A DNA stretch of 5,917 bases from Acholeplasmatales bacterium. GTDB taxonomy: Bacteria > Bacillota_I > Bacilli_A > Acholeplasmatales > Anaeroplasmataceae. The stretch's first letter is position 1, and each line of letters begins with the position of its first letter. The stretch is from assembly GCA_016282815.1 (NCBI GenBank), contig JAEELU010000069.1:1-5917 (forward strand). Direction: 5' to 3'. Positions 1-5,341 of this stretch are shown here, piece after piece. A program made the translations under genes and the position numbers. The notes under the pieces are model-generated. The model worked only from the letters and a program-made list of their open reading frames with translations. It made no database searches and had not been told where the DNA came from.

Positions 1-119
1 AAAACCCTTGGATGCAAATCCAAGGTCAGAGCTAGAGACAAAAGCTTCTTTAGCTTTGAGTGGAACAAAATTAACATATAATACTTTCAAAGTATTATTA
101 AATGTTATTTAACTAATAG
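1..119. other. Left-edge gene-free stretch with three hairpins
   Basis: This stretch holds three exact inverted repeats in a row. The first is an 8-bp stem (6-13 with 18-25) closed by a GCAA loop, a GNRA-type tetraloop. The second is a 6-bp stem (41-46 with 52-57). The third is an 8-bp stem (78-85 with 91-98) with a TTCAA loop. Read on the minus strand, the first hairpin is followed by GTTTT at the window edge, so it could be a leftward terminator. Plus-strand frame 2 is open from the edge to a TAA at 110-112 (36 codons), so it could also be the tail of an upstream gene, but the peptide resembles nothing I recognise. Which explanation holds cannot be settled from this window. Confidence 0.4.
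56..82 (+). promoter_or_regulatory. Possible sigma-A promoter upstream of the structured leader
   Basis: A perfect TATAAT lies at 77-82, and a -35-like TTGAGT lies at 56-61. The 15-base spacing is shorter than the usual 17. Transcription would start near 89, just before the folded segment at 120-254, which fits a leader RNA. The -10 box sits inside an inverted repeat in an AT-rich stretch, so chance is a real alternative. Confidence 0.25.
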
Positions 120-254
120 TCTAATATATTAGGTAGATATAATGTGTCTTATAGACAGGATTTAGGCAACTTTATCAGCATTATATCTATGCCGTTATAG
201 TCTCTATAATGATATTAGAAGTTAGAATCTTATGATTTTAATCATGAGAGGTTC
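120..254 (+). ncRNA. Candidate structured RNA (multibranch fold, unassigned family)
   Basis: Perfect complementarities nest as in a folded RNA. A closing stem pairs 120-127 with 212-219 (8 bp). Inside it are a long stem of 134-144 with 179-189 (11 bp, itself capped by a 5-bp hairpin of 145-149 with 153-157) and a small hairpin of 195-200 with 204-209. GGCA at 165-168, in the long-stem loop, can pair with TGCC at 190-193 outside it, forming a pseudoknot. A further hairpin of 225-237 with 240-254 (one G-T pair and a two-base bulge) follows. The segment lies upstream of the small membrane-protein gene, so it may be its 5' leader. The last hairpin covers GAGA of a GAGAGG at 246-251. I matched it to none of the riboswitch, T-box, tmRNA, RNase P or SRP consensus motifs I know. 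High A+T content raises the chance rate of such pairings. Confidence 0.42.
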
Positions 255-304
255 AAGGCAAAATAACTGATGCTTATCTTACATTTACCCAAAATTTCGT
301 ATTA

Positions 305-802
305 ATGCTTGCAATAATAGCGTTAGTTAATAACCTACAGGATATATTTATACGCGAGTGGCTAGACACTATCCCATATAATCTTGGTAGTCTAATTAGA
401 GTTGGTATTAATGGTTTACCTACAATATTGGTATCCTCATTAATATTAAATGCCTTATTTAAATGGGCTCATATGAATACTCATTTTTGTTATAGCGATA
501 GTGGATCATTTCTTAAATTTAAAATGCTTAGAGGTATATTAGTATCATTAATAACTAAAGCCTTAGGAGTAGTATCCTTTGGACTTGGTAATCCACTTGC
601 AATATGGATAAAACAAAAATATGTAATCAATAGACAATATATTTCATATGATAGAATGGAATTTAAGGGTAGTATATTAGATGCATATAAATGGTTTGTA
701 TGGAGATATTATCTTAATATAGCAACATTTGGATTATATTACCCTATTTATTTACATAGATTAACTAAATGGAGTAGTATGAATAGACATATGGTTGAAT
801 AA
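305..802 (+). CDS. Small integral membrane protein, DUF898/YjgN-like
   Basis: The 165-residue product is hydrophobic and of unknown function. Hydrophobic segments lie near residues 35-52, 76-101 and 131-150. The C-terminal half has the layout I associate with DUF898/YjgN-like proteins: GLGNPLAIWIKQKY (93-106), an FKG motif (120-122), then KW followed by a TFGLYYPIY turn (141-149) and a basic KW tail. KWAHMNTH (53-60) and KWSSMNRH (155-162) share K-W-x-x-M-N-x-H, which suggests an internal duplication whose first copy is shortened. The start is uncertain: ATG 305 has no Shine-Dalgarno site. The frame stays open back to 248 with no ATG, GTG or TTG, so a rare upstream start or coupling to the short frame 270-305 (TAATG junction) is possible. 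A terminator begins five bases after the stop. The family assignment is tentative and from memory. Confidence 0.72.
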   Translation: MLAIIALVNNLQDIFIREWLDTIPYNLGSLIRVGINGLPTILVSSLILNALFKWAHMNTHFCYSDSGSFLKFKMLRGILVSLITKALGVVSFGLGNPLAIWIKQKYVINRQYISYDRMEFKGSILDAYKWFVWRYYLNIATFGLYYPIYLHRLTKWSSMNRHMVE

Positions 803-806
803 AATT

Positions 807-838
807 GTGTTATTTTTTCCTAAAAATAGCACTTTTTT
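807..838 (+). terminator. Intrinsic terminator between membrane-protein gene and ABC operon
   Basis: An 11-bp stem pairs 807-817 with 822-832 (one G-T pair) around a TCCT loop, followed by six T's (833-838). It starts five bases after the stop of the upstream gene and ends 27 bases before the ABC transporter start. No credible promoter fits in the gap, so it may act as an attenuator rather than a simple end point. Confidence 0.85.
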
Positions 839-854
839 ATTTATAATAAAGGTG

Positions 855-860
855 AAGGTG
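855..860 (+). promoter_or_regulatory. Ribosome binding site of the first ABC gene
   Basis: AAGGTG lies five bases before ATG 866. An overlapping-type second copy, AAAGGTG at 848-854, lies slightly too far upstream. The site fixes ATG 866 as the start. Confidence 0.8.
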
Positions 861-865
861 TTAAT

Positions 866-2614
866 ATGTTTAGGTTTATTAAAAGCATGACATGGTTTAT
901 AAAAAAGAATTGGTGGCGTTATGTTCTTGTCATCTTTTTTGGTCTTATATTAGCATTTTTAAATGTATTACCTATTAGGATAATAGGTGATTTAACTAAA
1001 AGAATAGAGGAAAATACTGTAACTAGGGATTATTTAATTTATCAAATTATGATTCCTTATATGGCTATAGTATTAGGTATATATATCGATTCAGTAATTA
1101 AAAGAATTTGTCAGAATAGATTAACTACTACATTATATTATGCACTTCATGATAGATATATGAAGAGCATATTAGTTCAGGATGGATATTTCTTTGAAAG
1201 ATTCCAATCAGGTGATTTACTTGTTAGGGCACTAGGAGATATCAATACTGTTAAATTTAGTGGTGGTAATAGATTATTAAATATATTCCTAGATTTCGTT
1301 ACTGTCGTTGTAGCATTTGTATCACTTGTGATGATTGATTATTTACTTGCGATAATTTGCTTTATACCACTAACATTTATATTATTCGCTAATTTATTCC
1401 TAAAGGCTAAGGTTCAAAAGAACTGGAAGATAGTAAGAGAAAAAAGTAGTGAAATGGGTAATGTAGTACTTGAAAGTATAACTAATGTTAGAACTATTAG
1501 AGCATACTCTAAGGAAGAGGAAAATTATCAAAAGAACCTTGAATATAGTAAGGTTGTATATGATGTAGAAAAGAAGAATCTTAAGATTAATGTTATATTC
1601 CAACCCCTATTTCAGTTTATAGTTGGTATATCTACTGCGTTATGCTTAGCCTTTGGTGCCTATTTTTATTACATTGGAAGGCTAGCTGAGGTTAGTATGC
1701 TAGTATCATTCTCAATGTATTTAGGATTATTCCAATCACCACTATCTCGTATGGGTGCGATGATTAATAATTTCTATCAATCATTAATATCTGCAGAAAG
1801 ATTAAATGAGGTATATGATTCTAGATCTGGTGTAGTAGTAACTAATAATATTAAATGTGAGCAAATAGATAAAATTGAATTTAGAAATTTCTCATTTAAA
1901 TATCCTAATGATGAGGATTTAGTATTACATGGTATTAATTTAATAATTGAGCGTGGTAAAACTATCGGTATCGTCGGTAAAACAGGCTCAGGTAAATCAA
2001 CGTTAATTAGGCAGCTTGAGCGTCAATATCCAATTCCATTTGATGAGCTATTCATCAATGATATAGAAATCGCAGAATACAATAAGGAATCAATAAGAGA
2101 AAGAATAGCCTATGTTCCTCAGGAGCATGTATTATTCTCAAGAAGTGTATATGATAATGTAAAGCTTGGTAAGAAGAATGCTCATCGTGATGAGATTGAT
2201 GAGGCTATTAGGCTTGCGGACTTCGAGAAGGATTTAGAGAATCTAAATGATGGATTAGATACTATTGTTGGTGAATATGGTGTAACACTATCAGGTGGTC
2301 AAAAACAAAGGCTTGGTATCGCAAGAGCCCTACTTAAGAATCAGGATGTATTGATACTTGATGATTCACTATCCGCAGTTGATGGATATACAGAGGCTAA
2401 TATCATCGACAATTTAAAGAAGTATAGGAAGGATAAAACAAATATTATTGTTTGTCATAGATTATCGGCTGTAATGCACGCAGATTTAATTATTGTTATG
2501 GAGGATGGCAAAATTACTGAGCGTGGTACACACCAGGAGCTAATTGATCTAAAGGGCTGGTATTTCGAGCAATTTATGAATCAAAAGATGACCGGAGGTG
2601 ATTCTAATGAGTAA
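866..2614 (+). CDS. Heterodimeric ABC exporter, degenerate-site subunit (BmrC/YheI-like)
   Basis: This 582-residue half-transporter joins an exporter membrane domain to an ATPase domain and should act in the cytoplasmic membrane with the next gene's product, exporting drugs, lipids or peptides (substrate unknown). Six hydrophobic segments lie near residues 18-40, 57-78, 138-157, 159-179, 246-270 and 276-295. The ATPase domain shows an A-loop Tyr346, Walker A GKTGSGKST (371-379, Lys377), a Q-loop in YVPQEH, a canonical signature LSGGQ (475-479), Walker B ending LILDD and an H-loop His531. The residue after Walker B is Asp500 instead of the catalytic Glu, the hallmark of the weak-site partner in BmrC-, LmrC- and TM287-type heterodimers. 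The order, weak half first, matches bmrC-bmrD of Bacillus subtilis. Its end overlaps the next gene by eight bases. The assignment to this class is strong; the substrate is not known. Confidence 0.97.
   Translation: MFRFIKSMTWFIKKNWWRYVLVIFFGLILAFLNVLPIRIIGDLTKRIEENTVTRDYLIYQIMIPYMAIVLGIYIDSVIKRICQNRLTTTLYYALHDRYMKSILVQDGYFFERFQSGDLLVRALGDINTVKFSGGNRLLNIFLDFVTVVVAFVSLVMIDYLLAIICFIPLTFILFANLFLKAKVQKNWKIVREKSSEMGNVVLESITNVRTIRAYSKEEENYQKNLEYSKVVYDVEKKNLKINVIFQPLFQFIVGISTALCLAFGAYFYYIGRLAEVSMLVSFSMYLGLFQSPLSRMGAMINNFYQSLISAERLNEVYDSRSGVVVTNNIKCEQIDKIEFRNFSFKYPNDEDLVLHGINLIIERGKTIGIVGKTGSGKSTLIRQLERQYPIPFDELFINDIEIAEYNKESIRERIAYVPQEHVLFSRSVYDNVKLGKKNAHRDEIDEAIRLADFEKDLENLNDGLDTIVGEYGVTLSGGQKQRLGIARALLKNQDVLILDDSLSAVDGYTEANIIDNLKKYRKDKTNIIVCHRLSAVMHADLIIVMEDGKITERGTHQELIDLKGWYFEQFMNQKMTGGDSNE
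2594..2600 (+). promoter_or_regulatory. Ribosome binding site that decides the second ABC start
   Basis: GGAGGTG lies inside the end of the first ABC gene, six bases before ATG 2607. An in-frame GTG at 2598-2600 is part of this SD and cannot be the start it serves. The start at 2607 is therefore preferred over 2598. Confidence 0.85.
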
Positions 2615-4373
2615 TCATCATAAGCCAATGAAGAAAAAGCAGATGATTTCCTTTATCATCCCCTATCTAAAGAAGGAAAAGCTTTTATTATTCCTAACAA
2701 TTTTATTATGTATATTAACATCAGTATTATCAGCGTTAACTCCATTCATCACTAAGGAGATATTTGATAATTTCCTACCTAGTAGTAATTATGATATGGT
2801 AATTATGTTTGGTGGATTCTATTTTGGTGTAATAATTTTATTAGTTCTTGCTAGATATTTCTTCCAATATGTTAATACCCTAACAGGTATGAGAATTGAA
2901 AGAAAAATCCGTGAGGAGGCAATGAGAAAAATAAATTATCTAAAGGTAGATTATTATTCACTAGAGCCCGACGGAAAGATAGTTGCTAAAATAACATCAG
3001 ATAGTGGTGGAGTAAGAGTATTCTATACTACGATGTTCTCTATTATTAATGCAGTAATGAATATAACAATTGTATATGTTGGTATAATCATTATTAAGCC
3101 TATTTTAGGATTATTAATACTTATAGTATTACCAATATTATTATTATGGATCACACTATATAGAAAATGGGTACATAGATATTATATCGATTTAAGAGAA
3201 ACAGGATCATTAATTACAGGTAAGCTTAATGAGGATATCACAGGCTCATTAATCATTCAGGATTTCAACCAGGAGGATGTAATCCTTGATGAATATCAAA
3301 TGCTTGTTAAAAGATATGTAAAATATGATAGAAGAGCCGCTAACTTCAATAATACGATGGGCTTTGAGCTACTTAATTTAATTAAGAGAGTAGTAGAGAT
3401 GGCATTACTATTATATTTAGGCTTTTCAAGCCTAACTGTAATGGAAACAGTTATTACAATTGGTATGGTATCAGCACTTGTTGAGTCATTAGATAAGATG
3501 ATTAACCCATTTGATACTATATTTAATAACCTTAATGAGCTAGAGGATTCTATTGTAGGAGCCACAAGAGTTCATGATTTCATATTAGAGGAATGTGATA
3601 CAAAGGTATTTGATGGAGATGAAATCACATCAGATATTAAGGGTGATATCAAATTTAAGGATGTTAAATTTGCATATATCGATGATAATTATGTATTAAA
3701 TGGAATTAATTTAGATGTTAAGGCCGGCGAGGCTATCGGTATTGTTGGCCATACTGGTTCTGGTAAATCATCATTAATGAATTTATTACTACGCTACAAT
3801 GATTATGATTCAGGAAGTATCCTACTTGATGGAGTAGAAATCGATAAGTACAATAAGATGTCATATCGTAAGAATATGGGTATTGTACTTCAAAATCCTG
3901 CCCTATTTAGAGGTACATTAAAATCAAATATCACGATGGAAAGGGATTATTCAGATGAAGAGGTAATTAATGCCCTTAAGCAGGTAGGTGGTGAATATTT
4001 ACTTACTAAGACACCTTATGGGGTAAATATGCCAATATCATTTAGAGGCGAGAATTTATCCCTTGGTGAGAAGCAGTTAATCTCATTTGCGAGGGTATTA
4101 CTTAGAAATCCAAAAATATTAATACTTGATGAGGCTACAGCTAATATTGATTCTGAGACAGAAACAATAATTAAAAAGGCAACATTTGTAGTAAGTAAGA
4201 ATAGAACTACATTTATAATTGCCCATAGATTATCAACTATCAAGGAATGTGATAGAATCGTAGTATTAGATCATGGCGATATAGTTGGAATAGGCTCTCA
4301 TGATGAGCTTTATAATGGCTGTAATGTATACAAGGATATGTATGATAGCCAATTTAAAAATATAAAAGAATAA
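2607..4373 (+). CDS. Heterodimeric ABC exporter, catalytic-site subunit (BmrD/YheH-like)
   Basis: This 588-residue half-transporter is the partner of the preceding gene. Hydrophobic segments lie near residues 26-48, 63-88, 142-163, 165-185, 256-276 and 281-300. The ATPase domain shows Walker A GHTGSGKSS (381-389, Lys387), a Q-loop in IVLQNP, Walker B ending LILDE with Asp508 and catalytic Glu509, the D-loop ATANID and the H-loop His540. Its signature is LSLGE (484-488) rather than LSGGQ. In the dimer, this protein's Walker motifs meet the partner's intact LSGGQ to form the working ATP site. Its own altered signature meets the partner's Asp500 side to form the degenerate site. The start at ATG 2607 is chosen because GGAGGTG sits six bases upstream; the eight-base overlap with the preceding gene implies translational coupling. 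A terminator follows the stop by six bases. Drug efflux is the usual role of relatives, but the substrate is inferred only. Confidence 0.97.
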   Translation: MSNHHKPMKKKQMISFIIPYLKKEKLLLFLTILLCILTSVLSALTPFITKEIFDNFLPSSNYDMVIMFGGFYFGVIILLVLARYFFQYVNTLTGMRIERKIREEAMRKINYLKVDYYSLEPDGKIVAKITSDSGGVRVFYTTMFSIINAVMNITIVYVGIIIIKPILGLLILIVLPILLLWITLYRKWVHRYYIDLRETGSLITGKLNEDITGSLIIQDFNQEDVILDEYQMLVKRYVKYDRRAANFNNTMGFELLNLIKRVVEMALLLYLGFSSLTVMETVITIGMVSALVESLDKMINPFDTIFNNLNELEDSIVGATRVHDFILEECDTKVFDGDEITSDIKGDIKFKDVKFAYIDDNYVLNGINLDVKAGEAIGIVGHTGSGKSSLMNLLLRYNDYDSGSILLDGVEIDKYNKMSYRKNMGIVLQNPALFRGTLKSNITMERDYSDEEVINALKQVGGEYLLTKTPYGVNMPISFRGENLSLGEKQLISFARVLLRNPKILILDEATANIDSETETIIKKATFVVSKNRTTFIIAHRLSTIKECDRIVVLDHGDIVGIGSHDELYNGCNVYKDMYDSQFKNIKE

Positions 4374-4379
4374 TATTCG

Positions 4380-4414
4380 AAGGAACTTTGGTTTTGACAA
4401 AGTTCTTTTCTTTT
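4380..4414 (+). terminator. Intrinsic terminator of the ABC exporter operon
   Basis: A stem of 4380-4390 with 4398-4408 (one G-T pair) surrounds a GTTTTGA loop and runs into a T-rich tail (TTTTCTTTT, 4406-4414). It begins six bases after the stop of the second ABC gene and isolates it from the next promoter. Confidence 0.88.
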
Positions 4415-4415
4415 G

Positions 4416-4433
4416 TAATCAATTTATTGATTA
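4416..4433. promoter_or_regulatory. 18-bp perfect palindrome overlapping the -35 box, possible operator
   Basis: TAATCAAT, two T's and ATTGATTA form a perfect inverted repeat. Its right arm contains the TTGATT -35 hexamer of the following promoter, so a dimeric repressor bound here would block RNA polymerase. It could also be an AT-rich coincidence or an extension of the terminator region. No matching regulator is encoded in the window. Confidence 0.4.
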
Positions 4434-4456
4434 AATATACGTTTTAGTGATATAAT
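4427..4456 (+). promoter_or_regulatory. Sigma-A promoter of the DegV-like/aroF unit
   Basis: The -35 hexamer TTGATT (4427-4432) and -10 hexamer TATAAT (4451-4456) are 18 bases apart. TGA just before the -10 gives an extended -10 element. The start of transcription should be near 4463, leaving a leader of about 25 bases, too short for a riboswitch or T-box. Confidence 0.8.
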
Positions 4457-4473
4457 TTTATCAAATGTGTTTT

Positions 4474-4482
4474 AAGAGGGTG
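4474..4482 (+). promoter_or_regulatory. Ribosome binding site supporting an ATT start
   Basis: AAGAGGGTG ends five bases before ATT 4488, while the first in-frame ATG (4557) is more than 70 bases away with no SD of its own. An in-frame TAA at 4473-4475 closes the frame just upstream, so the start must lie between 4476 and 4557. Confidence 0.75.
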
Positions 4483-4487
4483 TTAGT

Positions 4488-5336
4488 ATTAAGACTAAAG
4501 TATTAGTATTTTCATCATCAGGTATTGATTATGTTCCACATAATCAGCAAATTAGTATGATACCTGATATAATTAAATCTCAATATAGTGAGCGATATTG
4601 TGAGTCATCTGAGCTTGATACTATTATCTTTTACGAAAGAGCAAGAAACGATAAATTCTTTAATCCTACTGTAGAAATAGCTGATTATGATTCAATAAAG
4701 AAGATAATCGAAAAATCAATTCTACAGGGATATGATAGATTTATTTTATTTGAAAACACAAATGAGCTTGCGGACTATTCAAAGCCTGTAAATGATATAT
4801 TAAACAAATATGTTCATTTAGATATTACCGTTATTAAGGTTAATGCATTAGGATATCCACTAGCACATATGGCAATCGATTCTGAAAAAATAGTTAAAAC
4901 AACTGATAGCATCGACAATGTTATGAGCTATATAAATTCAGTAAGAGATTCATTTAAGGTATATTTTTATTCTCCAAAGGAAAATGTACTACCTTCAATT
5001 AAAAGAGTAGATTTCGATGATGATGTAATTTCATCATCTACAAATGGAAAGCTATTCCTATACAATGGTAGCTTATCTGAAATCAAGAAGGATAGAGAAT
5101 CATATCTAGAAAAGCTATTTGAGCTTTATATGGAGGATATTGAGGATAACAAGGTTGTCCCATTCATCATGTATACTAATAACTATTCACTATATAACGA
5201 TGTTATAGAAAGAAAGCTATTAAGTATATTTTTAAGATTAAAAACAATAAAGAAATATCCAATACCTGCAGTATTAGGCCAACAGGTTGGCTATAATGCG
5301 GTTGGAGTAGGTTTTATAAAGAAAGTTGAGGAATAA
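4488..5336 (+). CDS. Divergent DegV-fold protein with probable ATT start
   Basis: DegV proteins (FakB type) bind a fatty acid for the FakA kinase; whether this one does is doubtful. From ATT 4488 the product has 282 residues, close to the family norm of about 280, and begins with a strand and Ser cluster (KVLVFSSSGID) aligned with the DegV opening. PTV at 60-62 matches the PTTSQP region, GYDRFILFE (about 81-89) the GYD strand, and GQQVGYNAVGVGF (264-276) the C-terminal glycine-rich end. The ligand motifs look lost: the opening Asp-Ser is Phe-Ser, the SSGLSGT-like stretch reads ENTNEL (89-94), and the later Asp-Ser reads Asn-Ala. ATG 4557 would remove the first 23 residues, including the first strand. 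The gene has its own promoter and lies five bases before a DAHP synthase gene. The DegV call rests on layout and motif positions; the fold is fairly safe, the function unknown. Confidence 0.82.
   Translation: MKTKVLVFSSSGIDYVPHNQQISMIPDIIKSQYSERYCESSELDTIIFYERARNDKFFNPTVEIADYDSIKKIIEKSILQGYDRFILFENTNELADYSKPVNDILNKYVHLDITVIKVNALGYPLAHMAIDSEKIVKTTDSIDNVMSYINSVRDSFKVYFYSPKENVLPSIKRVDFDDDVISSSTNGKLFLYNGSLSEIKKDRESYLEKLFELYMEDIEDNKVVPFIMYTNNYSLYNDVIERKLLSIFLRLKTIKKYPIPAVLGQQVGYNAVGVGFIKKVEE
5328..5333 (+). promoter_or_regulatory. Ribosome binding site of the DAHP synthase gene
   Basis: GAGGAA lies inside the last codons of the DegV-like gene, eight bases before ATG 5342. Together with the five-base gap between the genes this indicates one transcript. 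Confidence 0.7.
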
Positions 5337-5341
5337 ATAAA

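Noticed and set aside
1..60. T-box end, prompted by GAGTGGAACA at 58-67
   Set aside because: The downstream CCGCG part of the conserved T-box sequence is absent, no aminoacyl-tRNA synthetase or amino acid gene follows, and no terminator/antiterminator pair is present.
2..112. Plus-strand open frame from the window edge to TAA 110-112 as the 3' end of a protein gene
   Set aside because: The 36 codons match no family I know, the other frames are also open for much of the stretch, and the DNA is dominated by hairpins. It is kept only as an alternative in the left-edge entry.
842..847. TATAAT as promoter of the ABC operon
   Set aside because: No -35 at a workable distance and no extended -10; the start of transcription would fall in the ribosome binding site.
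1400..1603. Minus-strand open frame inside the first ABC gene
   Set aside because: It lies wholly within a gene with clear domains and has no homology-like features; it is a shadow of AT-rich coding DNA.
2598..2606. GTG 2598 as start of the second ABC gene
   Set aside because: The GTG is the end of the GGAGGTG SD itself, which is correctly spaced for ATG 2607.
3296..3565. Minus-strand open frame inside the second ABC gene
   Set aside because: Shadow of the membrane-domain coding sequence, with no separate start signal.
4016..4243. Minus-strand open frame opposite the ATPase domain of the second ABC gene
   Set aside because: It overlaps the Walker B and signature coding region and is explained by codon structure of that gene.
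4557..4559. ATG 4557 as start of the DegV-like gene
   Set aside because: It has no SD, would remove the first strand of the fold, and leaves a well-formed SD at 4474-4482 unexplained.
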